A DNA stretch of 64,000 nt, from contig CAJFCV020000005.1 in assembly GCA_904066235.2 (NCBI GenBank), forward strand, positions 11,837,501 through 11,901,500, given 5' to 3'. The translations under genes and the position numbers were made by a program. The DNA is from Bursaphelenchus xylophilus. Lineage: Eukaryota > Nematoda > Chromadorea > Rhabditida > Aphelenchoididae. This document shows, piece after piece, positions 42,495 through 53,204 of this stretch (within the stretch, counting starts at the first letter, position 1; each line of letters opens with the position of its first letter). A model generated the notes under the pieces. The model made no database searches, was not told the DNA's origin, and saw only the letters and a list, made by a program, of their open reading frames with translations.

Positions 42495-42620
42495 CGGTTG
42501 GTTGGGAAAATAATGACCACAATGTCGCTGCGCCGATCACGTCGCTGAAGCGAAAAGCAATTTTTGCAGCGATGCGATCTTCGATGCGACATAGTGCTCA
42601 TTACTTTTCCGACGGACTGA
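42495..42620. repeat. family A MITE, degraded left end
   Basis: TTGGTTGGGAAAATAATGACC left; TTACTTTTCCGACGGACTGA right. Confidence 0.75.
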
Positions 42621-42764
42621 TAAATAGTGTGTTTTTAGCACATTTTTCTATGTGCATCATTCACGAAAAGCTGGAAGAAAAGCTGACAATTTTTTCCCGC
42701 AAAAAATCAATTTCTCCCGCAACAAACGTACAAAAATACGGCCGAAAGGTGTTTTCCTATGGCC

Positions 42765-43080
42765 ACGTTCCGCCTACTCTCTCGGCTACAAAGATTGTTG
42801 AATATCTCGGCTGCGCCAGAGCTACAGTGTGGGACCTGACCCAGTGGCAAAAAACGTACCATTTTGCATCCGGGAAGTATCAAAAATGTGGCAAAGTACC
42901 TCCCTTTCCAAGTGAAAAAACTCCGATTTCAAAACTGCACCCGCTCTTTTTGTGAAAGAAAGTGCGCGGCCCTTCAAGACAAAGTTTTTTCACTTGGAGA
43001 GTGAAGCATTTTGCCACATTTTTGATGCTTCCCGGATGCAAAATGATACGTTTTTTGTCACTGGGTCGGGTCCGTCACTT
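42765..43080. repeat. family F fragment followed by a family C MITE
   Basis: TACTCTCTCGGCTACAAAG and GAATATCTCGGCTGCGCCAG (family F), then TA and CAGTGTGGGACCTGACCCAG to GGTCCGTCACT. C is inserted into F, since F-like GAGCTAAAACTTTCAGGAAT resumes after 43082. Confidence 0.75.
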
Positions 43081-43197
43081 TACCCGCGAGCTAAAACTTT
43101 CAGGAATTGAAATGTGGCCAATGTACGACGTTTTTCAAATTCTAAAAAAAATTGAGCGTGGCACTTGAGGTACTCCGTTCAGTTTAAAAAATTGTTT

Positions 43198-43203
43198 TTT
43201 ATT
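43198..43203 (-). terminator. poly(A) signal of the Arg/Asp/Gly-rich secreted protein gene
   Basis: AATAAA on the minus strand, about 45 nt past the stop codon at 43249-43251. Confidence 0.6.
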
Positions 43204-43248
43204 ATACATTTCCCTCAAAAAAATCAAAATATTAAAACACAAAACTTT

Positions 43249-44791
43249 CTAGTAAATATCGTATCTTGCCGCATTTTCATGCACTGTTCTTCTGGACCGT
43301 GAGCCAAATCCTCCATTTCCTCCGCCATTTCGAATTCCAGCGCCAGTTCCAATGCTTCCGTCGTCGCGTGAGATCTCTCCACCATTGCCGATTCCAGCTC
43401 CCTCACCGATTCCTCCACCATTCCCAATGCCTCGGCTGTCAGTTTCGGGCCTTCTATCGTCAACGTAGTCGTCGCCGACCCCGATACTGGCGCCATTCCC
43501 GATTCTTCGGTTGATCCGCTCCTTCAGGTCTCGAGGCGCTCTCTCGTGCATGTGTTTCACGTGGTGCTGCATATGTCCCGGCTCATGAAGCTGCTCGTGG
43601 CCAAGGATGACATCACGACGGCTGCGGCCGCCGAACCCGTCGCCAATTCGTGGCTGGTGGCGATAGTCGTCGCGACGGCTGTCGTAGCCACGGCTGCGGG
43701 AGAAGTCGTCGTCTGAAGAGCTTGTAGTTTATATTTTCGAGGGTTTGGTTCGCAGATCTCGCCAGAGATAAGCAACTGTCAAACTTGCAAAAACATCAGG
43801 TCTGTCGGGGAAACAATGAACACTCAGTAAAGAAAAATATTATTTCCGGCAAGAAAATGGATTGTATCGCGGCAAAAAAAATTGATTTTCACTTCAGCCA
43901 AGCGAGGCGACATTGTGCTCATTATTTTCCCGACAGACCGCTATTTTCATAGAGTGCGTAGACTTTTCGTCGCTAGGAAAAATGCACGGTGCAAACCTCA
44001 ATTTGCATCGTGCGCTTTCTGTTTTCGCACGGTGAATCAAAATAGCGCCGTGGCGTAAGGTTTTCCAAACTTTTCATCACTGCGGTCTTGCCGAATCCTT
44101 CGCACAGTTCAAACTGCACTTTTTCAAGTTTGACAGTGCAAAAAACAGCAAAGTGCACAGTGCGCCATAAAAAAAGGCGAAATGCACTGTGCGTTCGCGA
44201 TAAAAGATGGAGAAAAGTCTACGCACTTTAAAAAAATTCTATCAGTTTGTCGGGAAAATAATGAGCACTCTGTTGCATCGAAAACCGCATCGCTGCCGAG
44301 AAAATTTGGATTGTGTCACGGCAAAATCAAACTGATTTTTACTTCAGCGACATTGCTCATTATTTTCCCGACAGACTGAAAAAAAAATATTGTTAAGGAA
44401 AATTTAAAAGTACTCTAGACATTGGTAGTAAGTAACGTCGGAGCAGGGCGTGAACCATTCAAAAAAATCCCCTCTTACCTCTCCGCCTTCCAAAGTCATC
44501 ATTCCTTCTTCCGTTGGGGTTGTAGCCTCGGTCTGTGTCGACTGGCAAGTTGCCGAAGCGGTCTCTCTCCGAATATCGATCACGTCTGTCGTCGAATCTG
44601 TCGTAGGATCGGCCCGGCTCATATCGTTCGCCATATCGGATGGATGCGCCCGACCCAATTGCAGTATCATCGCGGCCGAATTGCGCGCGATCCCGGCTGT
44701 CGTAGGGCCGGTCAAATCGACTGTAATCGGAACGTTGGGCCATTAAGCCCATAACTAGAGTTGAAAGGAGGACATAATGGAGTGAGGACAT
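43249..44791 (-). CDS. secreted Arg/Asp/Gly-rich low-complexity protein, unrecognised
   Basis: Exons 44791-44479 and 43712-43249 on the minus strand; 777 nt, 258 residues. A clear signal peptide (MSSLHYVLLSTLVMGLMAQ) leads into a protein dominated by Arg, Asp, Gly, Ser and Tyr: runs such as DRFDDRRDRYSERDRFG, then a central His-rich HEQLHEPGHMQHHVKHMHE, then a C-terminal part with repeated GNGGGIG and GTGAGI motifs. There are no Cys residues after the signal peptide. It could be an extracellular matrix, cuticle or antimicrobial-type protein, but nothing shows which. Phase 1 agrees at the junction, and a poly(A) signal follows. The single intron (766 nt) consists of two family A MITEs around a family E element. 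Confidence 0.8.
43799..43941. repeat. family A MITE
   Basis: TCTGTCGGGGAAACAATGAA left; TTATTTTCCCGACAGACCG right. Confidence 0.8.
43948..44238. mobile_element. family E element with inverted termini
   Basis: AGAGTGCGTAGACTTTTCGTC left; AAAAGTCTACGCACTTT right. Inside are GCACGGTGC, GCACAGTGC and GCACTGTGC palindromes. Same architecture as 37458-38033 but about half the size. Confidence 0.75.
44242..44379. repeat. family A MITE
   Basis: TCAGTTTGTCGGGAAAATAA to TTTTCCCGACAGACTGA. Confidence 0.9.
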
Positions 44792-44971
44792 CCTAGAAAG
44801 GGGTTTTGATAAGTGTTGCGGTTATTTTTGAGTGTTACGATAGTTAGATAGTTATTGGTTAGAGTACGGTAGATGGATAAAAAAATCTTCAAAAAAGTGA
44901 ACATGTTATATATATATCTACATGTTACATAGCCCATTTTTTCGGCTGTATGGAGATGGAAATGAAAAAAT

Positions 44972-45337
44972 ATCAGTCTGTCGGGAAAATAATGAACCAA
45001 AAATTGAATCGCTGCCGAAAAAATGAATTGTGTTGCGGTAAAATCAAGTTGCTTCTCTTCAGCGACGCAATCGGCACAGCGACATTGTGCTCATTATTTT
45101 CCCGACAGACTGAAATTTAGCCTTCTTTTTGAGAGAGCATCCAAAAATACGGGGAGTTGGCCAGACCGTAATTTCTTTTCAGCCGTGTTAGTGTGTCGGA
45201 AAAATAATGAACACTCTGTCGCATCAAAAATCGCATAGCCGCCGAGAAACTGAATTGTGTCGCGACAAAATCAAATTATTCCTTTTCACTTCAGCGACGC
45301 GATCGGCGAATTATGCACATTATTTCCCCGCCAGACT
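44972..45337. repeat. two family A MITEs
   Basis: 44972-45113 (TCAGTCTGTCGGGAAAATAA to CCCGACAGACTGA) and 45190-45337 (AGTGTGTCGGAAAAATAATG to TTTCCCCGCCAGACTTA). Confidence 0.85.
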
Positions 45338-45794
45338 TACATCTTTGTAAATACTACGTTGAAAAAACTACTTTAACCCCAAACTTCCAAGGCTAAATTT
45401 TTACAATCTCCTTCACATCCATAAAATCACAGTACTCCAAAGGTCCATAGCCGATGAAAAAACTCTCAACCCCGAAATGTAATCTAAGCCAACCCTGAAC
45501 TGTTGAAGAATGGGAAGCCCATCGTCTTTTATTGCCCTTCTCCTTGGGTCATAAACGTCAGAAAAAAAGGAAGAGCTCACTGTTTTGTAACAACAATTCG
45601 CCCACTTATCAGCGGCGGAAAGCCCATTGAGGTCCGGCGGAAGTGGAAGCGCGATAAGAATCCGTAAAAAGTTTGAGTTGTGGTAAACAGTTTGACATGT
45701 GGTGAGTCATCGAACGGAAGCATGAGAAATCGAGTTCGCTTTCGGTGACTTGATTATTTGGGTGCCAAAGTGAGTTTTGATTGGGATATTAGTG
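45338..45794. other. intergenic, no features recognised
   Basis: No exon or repeat family supported. Confidence 0.4.
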
Positions 45795-46275
45795 TTTTCA
45801 TTAAGTGCATAGACATTTTTTCCCTTTCGCACAGTGGATTTTGAACCTTTTCCCACGCGCGTCGCACGTCAAAACAATTCTTTCAGAAAATTGAAAAAAC
45901 AAGGAATCTCGGATCATTGATTTTTTTGCGAAGTGCCACAGAATTATCGAGCTTGAAAAATTATTTTCCTCTTCGAAAAAACATTTTTCTCGAAATTCTC
46001 TGGGAAAGTTTTCTTTTGTGACTCGATAATTCAGCGACATTTCGTAAAAAATCAATGATCCGAGGTTCCTTGTTTTTTCACTTTTTCTTTGACGTGTGTC
46101 GCCAACGCACAGTGCATTTTGAACTTTTTCCCACGCTTGTCGCTAACGCGTTGTGCATTTTCCTCATTTCGCACAGTGCATCTTGATCATTTTCCCACGC
46201 TTGTCGCCAGCGCACAGTGCGCTTTCCTTTTTTCTTTCGCACAGTGCACTTCTCTTTTTTCGAACACATCTTGAC
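45795..46275. mobile_element. family E element interrupted by D2
   Basis: Starts TTTTCATTAAGTGCATAGAC, the same terminus type as at 37458. Units GCACAGTGCATTTTGAAC with CCCACGC..GTCGC on both sides of the D2 insertion. The right terminus is not clear. Confidence 0.7.
45865..46096. repeat. family D2 MITE nested in family E
   Basis: CACGTCAAAACAATTC to TTTTTCTTTGACGTG. It is the reverse-orientation counterpart of the copy at 16496-16727. Flanks CGTCG and TGTCG match at four of five positions. Confidence 0.85.
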
Positions 46276-46326
46276 TGTGGTAAGCAGGCGCTGACATTTT
46301 CAGGAATTAATGTGGCCTAGGCGTAC

Positions 46327-46466
46327 TAATTCTTCCAGAAAGTGCGTAGATTTTTTGTCGTAGGTCGCACTGTGCACAAGACCCCTTTTTTGCACCGCAC
46401 ACTTGCATGTGCGGTGCGAAAAAAAGGCCGACAAAAATCTACGCACTTTCTGGAACGACTAATATA
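46327..46466. repeat. short family E-related hairpin
   Basis: TTCCAGAAAGTGCGTAGATT left and AATCTACGCACTTTCTGGAA-type right end; the centre TTGCACCGCACACTTGCATG is itself symmetric. Confidence 0.75.
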
Positions 46467-46562
46467 TATGTAGTATGCGTGTGTGCAAAATTTTTAGAAA
46501 ATCTGAGGGCCTGCTTTCCTTGTTAGAAAAGGATTTCTTTCTAATTTCGACTTTGGTTATGT

Positions 46563-46768
46563 CAATCTGTCGGAAAAATAATGAGCACAATGTCACTGCG
46601 CCGATCGCGTCGCTGAAGTGAAAAGCATTTGATTTTCCCGCGGGACGATTAATTTTCTCGACGGCGATACGATTTTCGATGCAACAGAGTGCTCATTATT
46701 TTCCCGACAGCTCATTTTCTCGGCTCTGCAATTTTTCGTGCGACACTCATTATTTTCCCGACAAATTG
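46563..46768. repeat. family A MITE plus extra right-end fragment
   Basis: TCAATCTGTCGGAAAAATAA to TTTTCCCGACAG at 46710, followed at once by about 55 bp repeating the right third of the element and a second CCCGACAAATTGA end. Confidence 0.8.
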
Positions 46769-47142
46769 ATACATACAATAACGCGGTCACAGCGTATTTT
46801 ACCCTTGTTTTTTTTCGTCAGCTCTTTCAATTTATCCCGCGATAAACGGTGACTCTTTTGGGATGACATTTTCGGGTCTCGCGTTCCTCTTTTTTTTTGA
46901 AAAAACCTTGATGTAGTTGATCGAACCACCGCCAAAATTTTACTTTCAACAGGATCCTGCTCCATGACTCATCGCCTCAATTACTCCTTTGCTTCTTTGT
47001 AGAGGCAAAGAAGGAGAGGCAACGAACGGGTTTGTGGGGGGATGATGAGAATCGGCGACCTTTTCAGAATATCCTCTATTTATTCCTTGGATTCCCTCCA
47101 TTTCGGACGAAGAGCCGTTTCATTCGCGGTCTTTAATTTACG
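46769..47142. other. 5' flank of the 93-residue orphan gene
   Basis: GACCTTTTCAG at about 47058-47068 could be a spliced-leader acceptor for the ATG at 47143. A minus-strand frame (46965-46750, starting MEQDPVESKILAVVRS) could be a divergent exon but lacks any domain or confirmed splice partner. Confidence 0.35.
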
Positions 47143-49846
47143 ATGGACGTTTTGTCGAACAAAATGAATGGAGCCCAAGGAAAGGATGCGGAACGCGCTG
47201 GCTACAGTGTTAAGAAGGTGGGTTACTGTTTTTTCTTTGAAAATTTTGTAATGCTTTAGCTGTTATCAGTCTGTCGGGAAAATAATGAGCACTCTGTCGC
47301 AGCGAAAATCGCATCGCCGTTGAGAAAATGAACTGTGTTGCGGCAAAATCAAATTGCTTTCCTCTTCAGCGGCATTGCTCATTATTTTCCCGACAGACTG
47401 ATATTTCTATCCAATGTTTTTACGAAAGAATTTTTAGGTAGTGCAAGTTCTGAAGAAGCCGAAATGCCAATGCAAATGCGCTGTTGCCAAGAAGGCCTCG
47501 AATTCGCATAAGAAACTGAAGGAAGAGGATGATGAAAAGGTTGAAAAGACTCAGGTAAGAATTTGCTGATGATTCCTGCAGGAATTTCCTGTTATATCCG
47601 CCTGTCCGGAAAATAATGTGGATCTGTCGCAGCAAAAATTTCTGCCTCTTCAAAGACAGGATTTAGTCGCGCACCAAATTTCCAGCTACGGCAAGCCGTC
47701 GCAAAGCGACGATGAGCGTTTCCGAGACGCGACTCACTGTTTTCCCGGCAGGCTGACAGTACAGTGCGTCCCAGGTTTTTGGTTCCACCCCATTTTTTGA
47801 TCATATCTCGGGGGGTTTTTTCTCAAATGCCATGAAATTTTACACAAGTGTTAACCAACCTTTGAGAATACGCTATGCAAAGTTTCATCCGATTTGACTT
47901 CAGTACTCTGACGTTATGGCGATTTTTTAAAATTTTGGGTGTCCCAGGTTTTTGGTTCCACTTGGAAATTTGCGAGTTTTTGGTCCGGTTTTGAACCAGC
48001 CTGCTCTTAATACCATTCCTCGTGTTCTCTGTAGTATTAGAAAGGGTATTACACTCGGATCTACCGTACTTTATCGACGCAGTGGCCCCACGAGCCATCT
48101 CCGACCTTGTACATCAGGTAAACATTGGTTTTAAAAAAAATTCCGATTAGTGATTTATTTCCGGCAAGAAACAACTTAGACTACTTGTAGCAAATGTAGC
48201 AAATGCAAGATGTAAAACTACACCGATACCGACTTGTTTGAAGTAATTTAATCGACCTTTTAAGTCATTTAAGCTACCGTTTACCTTCTACAGTAACCTT
48301 CAGAGGTCCTAAAAGTACAGAAAATTACTATCTATGGGAACTTTTTGCCCCGAAAATCAAACTCAGCATGTTAACAAACCTATATCTGCATCTTATTTCT
48401 TGCTTAAATGTTCTATCTGCCGCAGGTGGTTGGTTCAAGGAAAAATGGGTAAAAGCAAGCCTATTTTGGCCTATTTTTCGGAACTTTTTTGTAGAACGAA
48501 CTTTACAGACCCGATTTATTCTGAAACGGCTAATGATTGTAGCATTACGTTTTCAGGCACGCTGCGTTCAAATTTGCATATCAAATTTTGTGATTCTCGT
48601 CGATTCCTCTTGGTAATTCGGGGTATAAAGTGTTACGGTAGCTACTTGTTGAAGATGATATGCCAAGAAAATACTCGAGATCATTGAGCAAGCTACTTTT
48701 TTTCATTAAGTAGATGCACACTGTATAATTTAACGGCATTGGCAAGTTTAATGCCCAAAAAACAGCCTGACTGACATTTTTTGCAGAACCAATCTTTATC
48801 TCATGTACAAGGTCGGAGATGGCTCATAGCGCCACTCCGTCGAAAAAGTACGGCAGATACGAATGTAATACCCTTTCTAATACTACAGGGAACAAGATGA
48901 ATAGTATTAAGAGCAGGTTGGTTCAAAACCGGACGAAAAAACTCGCAAATTTCCACGTGGAACCAAAAACCTGGGACACCCAAAATTTTAAAAAAATCGC
49001 CATAACGTCAGAGTACTGAAGCCAATTGGGATGAAACTTCGCATAGCTTATTCGCAAAGGTTGGTTAACACTTGTGTAAAACTTCATGGCATTTGAGAAA
49101 AAACCCCCAGAGATATGATCAAAAAATGGGGTGGAACCAAAAACCTGGGACGCACTGTACTAGTCGCGCCGTAAACTCCAGACTCATTTGTCGCGGATGT
49201 CGCGCGAAAAAATTGAGTAAGAATCGCCGCGGCGAGTGGAAAAAAAGAAACGCACGGTGCACGTCAAACTAAGGAGTCCGGTGACCGGAATCGACCCTTC
49301 GCTATCGGTTTTTTACACTTCGTCTTGATTTCGCAGAGAAAGAGATAAAAAAACGCGCAAAAGCGTACTCTCTCGCCCCAAAAATTCCCCATTTCTTCCG
49401 CGACAAAACGTTTTTTCGCGTCTTTTTTTGGCAAATTGCCAATCCATTCACCGGACTGTTTTAGCTTATCTCAGTTTGACGTGCGGTGCAAATGTGTCGG
49501 GACTTTATGCGACTAGTGTTCCCTGTAAATTCACAACAAAAAAAGGGGAGTAAAAATTTTATTCGCCATGCAAAAACCACAGCCCAAAAAAAGCCGATTG
49601 CACGGTGCAAAAACAAGAACTTGCAAAAAAACTTTTGTTTTCGCCGAAACCACCCAAAAAATTTCCGCAATTACGCAGAATGTCGCTACAGTTTTTTCCT
49701 GTTGTTTCTGCTAAAACATATACTGTATATTTTATCTGTAACCGTAATCCTTCCAGACCAAGCTGTACTTGAAGCCCGAGCTCGGCATGAACTTGATCAA
49801 GAAGCCCAGCCAAGACAAGGCTTTCTTGTTGGAAAATGTCGACTAA
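47143..49846 (+). CDS. small Lys/Cys-rich protein, unrecognised
   Basis: Exons 47143-47217, 47438-47554 and 49757-49846; 282 nt, 93 residues. All junctions are in phase 0. The peptide starts MDVLSNKMNGAQGKDAERAG, then VLKKPKCQCKCAVAKKASNS with three closely spaced Cys (CQCKC), an acidic and basic stretch (HKKLKEEDDEKVEKT), and a C-terminus KLYLKPELGMNLIKKPSQDK. There is no signal peptide, so it is probably cytosolic or nuclear. CxCxC could bind metal, but that is a guess. Support is the exon structure with strong acceptors and donors. Intron 1 contains a family A MITE; intron 2 (2.2 kb) a family B MITE, a 1.4-kb foldback, family E DNA and a D1 element. Confidence 0.65.
47266..47401. repeat. 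family A MITE (intron 1 of the 93-residue orphan)
   Basis: TCAGTCTGTCGGGAAAATAA to TTTTCCCGACAGACTGA; TA flanks. Confidence 0.9.
47598..47757. repeat. family B MITE
   Basis: GCCTGTCCGGAAAATAATGTG left; TTTTCCCGGCAGGCTGA right. Confidence 0.8.
47760..49159. mobile_element. 1.4-kb Tc1/mariner-like foldback
   Basis: Ends CAGTGCGTCCCAGGTTTTTG and its reverse complement, flanked by TA. Inverted arms of about 360 bp each contain a second copy of CCCAGGTTTTTGGTTCCAC about 180 bp inside. The centre (48120-48780) is unrelated and has no transposase signature. Confidence 0.8.
49160..49640. repeat. family E remnant split by D1
   Basis: ACTAGTCGCGCC through CGCACGGTG, then after D1 CGGTGCAAATGTG and TTGCACGGTGCAAAAAC. 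Confidence 0.65.
49260..49483. repeat. family D1 MITE with 5-bp target duplication CGGTG
   Basis: CACGTCAAACTAAGG to CTCAGTTTGACGTG; CGGTG at 49255-49259 and 49484-49488. Confidence 0.9.
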
Positions 49847-49900
49847 AACCTATCGCCACATGGCTCACACTATGTTAATCTGTAATATTCGCTGTATGTA

Positions 49901-51199
49901 CAGGGTGATTCAAAAAAATGGACACTTTTCTTTCTTCGATTTTTCTTGGCTTTAAATGTTTCTTGTAAAAAGGTACACATGGCATAAAACTACTACGTTA
50001 TGTGTACATATTCATTGCAAAAATTGTTCACTAGCTGCAAAAGTTGCCGAGACATGGTTGCTTAAAAATTGCCGGGTCAGCGCACCCGTTCCCGCGGCGA
50101 AATTTACAAAGTTTTCGCTCATAAATATCTGAAGGGTGTAACAGAGACGTTCTGATCGGTCTGAGCGAAACATAGACGCCTATTCTCTAAGACCTTTTAA
50201 GGATTTAATCTAGGTCTTCCAGACAATGAAAACCCAGAGGCCAAAAGTTAGACAACTAGCGAGGGAAAATCAACGCTCATTTGGGCGCTTTTCGAAAAAC
50301 TTAGCTCTGCCAAACGTGGTAAAAGTTTTAGAACCAATTCCATTTATACCACGTTTACTGCTCTATTGTGAGTATATTAAACGTATTTTTAACAATCGTA
50401 CCCATAAATTAGCAAAACTGCAAACAAAATTCCGACTTTTTTTGACTTTTGATGGGTCATCGCAATGGTACGCGGATTCTGAAGGCTAGGTTTGTTCAAA
50501 TTAACGGAGACCAATTTAAAATTGAAGAACGGACTTATATGACTATCGTATAAATGCAGCCTGTCGTAGTTGTCCGGCTTGTTGAAGAACGCCAACAAAA
50601 AAGTAAAATTTTTCTGGTCAAAAAATATCAGCGTCTCTGGGTATAGCCGGCTAAACTTTTATAAGCACAGTACATGGCTAATGCAAGCTACAATCAAATC
50701 AACTGCTGACCCATGTAAAGCAATGTTAGATGTCTTACAGAAATCACTTTTTGCCGTCAATAGCACAAGCCAGGCCGCCCTGCTAAGTTTTGAAACCCGA
50801 TCATCCCAAAAATCCAGAACTATGTGGATGGGTCTCTTGTGGATCACGTTGCGAATTGCTGGGGCGTTATTAATATAATAATATCAGCGTTTTCCCTTCT
50901 CTAGATTCCCCTTAGTATCGTAATAAACATTCAACACGCAGTTTTTAGCTGGCTGTAAGAATTCAGGCCGTTAAAGTTTTTTGGACCTACAAAATTCTTG
51001 GAAAATGTGGTCATTATATGGGCTGACCTAGTATTTTGCCTCGTACAAGCCGTTCAGCAAAAATATTTCAAAAATTGAAACGGGTGTCATGAAGCAGGAT
51101 CGTTGACAATTATAAGACTATTTTTCTTTCCACCGACTGCGGTATTCGTGGTGGGATAAACCGACTTCAAAATTTGTCCATTTTTTTTGAATCACCCTG
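49901..51199 (+). mobile_element. 1.3-kb Tc1/mariner-type transposon, decayed
   Basis: Ends CAGGGTGATTCAAAA and TTTGAATCACCCTG, flanked by TA. Unlike the foldbacks it has short termini and a length typical of an autonomous element. The plus strand keeps scraps of a transposase, such as KTQRPKVRQLARENQRSFGR at 50232 in the place of a helix-turn-helix, but frames are broken throughout. Confidence 0.8.
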
Positions 51200-51201
51200 T
51201 A

Positions 51202-51794
51202 TATACGAAAATACAAAACCTAGAGAAATTATGGGAAAATAAAGCTTTTATCTCCTGAAGCGTTACTATGTATATTGAAATTTTATTTTTAACCTTGCAA
51301 TATGACTGTCTCTCCTCCATATTATCTTCATAAAGTCGCCGTTATCAAACGGCCAATCCCATTTTCCTTGGTTTCATTGCTTCCCCCCTTTTCCGGCCAA
51401 TAATTACGACTAATTAACGTTTTCACTTTATTATCACACGTGCTATATTGCAAGTTATTATCGGTCCGATGAAACAGAGAGAGAGAGAAAAATGAGACCC
51501 GTTAATGAGATTTTCCAAACATTTTGGCGATATCACAACCAATCTAGACGAAAAAAGCGACTGAGATCTATGCATCGAATAAAGCAGTAATAAGTATGTA
51601 TATAGTAAAGTAAGGCAAACTCGACATAGTAAAGACACAATATTCTTTGGCGTTGAGATTCAAGGCAGTGGGAAATTTGGTGAAATCGAGAATTTTTTGG
51701 CCAAAACCTACCGTAACCTCGGTTAGTCATCATTTCTTTTGTACTCAAGACAAAATTCAAATATTGAGGAGACTATGCAGAAACTAAAGGAGAA
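51202..51794. other. intergenic, 3' side of the secreted basic protein gene
   Basis: AT-rich with a short GAGAGAGAGAGAGA tract at about 51477. No exon recognised. Confidence 0.4.
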
Positions 51795-52622
51795 TTAGAT
51801 AGAGGGCCGAACAGTCGGTGTGATGCAATGAGTTAGCTGCATTAGCTTGACATATAAAGCCATTTTTTCCGTCCGCCATTCAGCGCACTTCTCGCCGTCC
51901 TCGTGCATACGCTTCTTCAGACAGAAGCTGCGCTGCAGCTTGTTCAGCCTTCGGATGGCCTGCGCCAGCTTTCTCCGCTTCTTGTTCATCTTCCTGACCG
52001 TCTTGCGTGGCAGCAGCTTTGCGTTTCCGTAGCACTCTTCCACCGAATTCTCCGTTTTCTCATCAACAACGAGGTACTCATGGCCTCGAGTTGAGCGGGT
52101 CACAACCTCACGATACGACGGGTGAATGTCCTTGTCGATGGGGGTGGAAGAGGTGGTGGAGAGTTTGTTGGCGTCCGCCGGGATGAAATTGGGAAGATCT
52201 TTCTCGTCAACGTTGTACGCGACCGCATCTCCATGAACTGACATTGGGCCTGAAAATTGGGGAAATTAGTAAAAAATAAGGCTTTTCATAGCGACTTGAC
52301 TATGTTATTGTGGGCTCAGTGATGTGTACTTTCTATAGGAAAGGATTTCAGCCACTATCCAAGTTGATTTTCCCCCGAAATTTGCGAAAAATCAAAATTT
52401 TTTGAAGAAAAATGAGAAGAAAGCTTGCTAGCAACACAAACGCAGATAAAACTTACGTTTCAGCGGTTTGTTAAAGCCAGCGACAAAAAGGGCATTGTCG
52501 TCCGCATCCGTGGGATGTTTGGCGACTTGGTAGTCTGATTTGGAGCCACTGTGATATCCGAAGATCACTGGGAGCGCATGAACTTTGAGCGTTAATAGTG
52601 TGAAAAGCGCGAGGGAAAACAT
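51795..52622 (-). CDS. secreted basic protein, unrecognised
   Basis: Exons 52622-52457 and 52249-51795 on the minus strand; 621 nt, 206 residues. It opens with a signal peptide (MFSLALFTLLTLKVHA), then a mixed polar region (about residues 17-130) with FVAGFNKPLKR, a possible dibasic processing site, and a C-terminal part with a strongly basic helix-forming segment (RKTVRKMNKKRRKLAQAIRR) and Cys in ECYGN, SFCLKK, KCAEW and THC. Four Cys in the C-terminal third suggest two disulfides. No known family is recognised; it may be a nematode-specific secreted factor. Phase 1 agrees at the junction, the acceptor is TTTTCAG and the donor GTAAGT. The intron is a clean 207 nt without mobile elements, unusual for this window. 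Confidence 0.8.
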
Positions 52623-53204
52623 CTGAAAAATAATTTTGATTAGATGTGCGAATCATAGACTTATAAAATAAATAAAAATCAACGCGAGAAAGTGCCGATA
52701 TGCAGGCGAAAATCGAGATTTTTTGAGGACACCGCCTAAAACGAGGTACTTTTATAAAACTCTTGTTTTTACTGGTTTCAACGATGTTTAAAAGCGATAT
52801 GAATCCGGATAAAATTTCCCAAAACATCCTTAAATCTGCCCTCAAAGTAATCGGAAGCAATATTCTATATCCGTTGGCCACACGTGGCCCAAAACACACG
52901 AGTTTCTCGTCAAGATAATCCCGAACCCGGGCTTTTATCTCCCCGTTCTCCCTTCAGCAACACCCATCGTTTGAATTCACACTCCCAGAGGGCATGAATG
53001 TTAAAGGGAGAGGGGTGTAAAGTCGTTTGTTTACGGCCCCGCCCATTCGGATTAGGCCATTTCGAAAATTGTAATTTTCGATTATTCTACCGTAAGATTT
53101 CCGGCCTAATTGGATTCGCTACAGTAGGAGGGCATGTGGCGAAAATTCATAATTGAACTAACGAGATGATAGTAATCGCCGGAGGGCAAATATGAACCTG
53201 TTGA
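52623..53204. other. 5' flank of the secreted basic protein gene
   Basis: Single-copy looking sequence with no named repeat; should contain the promoter. A GC-rich part lies at 53030-53060. Confidence 0.4.

Noticed and set aside
44404..44754. Plus-strand frames opposite the Arg/Asp/Gly-rich protein
   Set aside because: Antisense shadows of the signal-peptide-bearing exon; no start or splice context.
46750..46965. Basic minus-strand frame (MEQDPVESKILAVV...)
   Set aside because: Could be a divergent exon, but the 3' part enters a family A MITE and no splice partner or family match was found.
48334..48687. 117-codon plus-strand frame in the core of the 1.4-kb foldback
   Set aside because: No transposase motif or splice context; amino-acid composition looks random.
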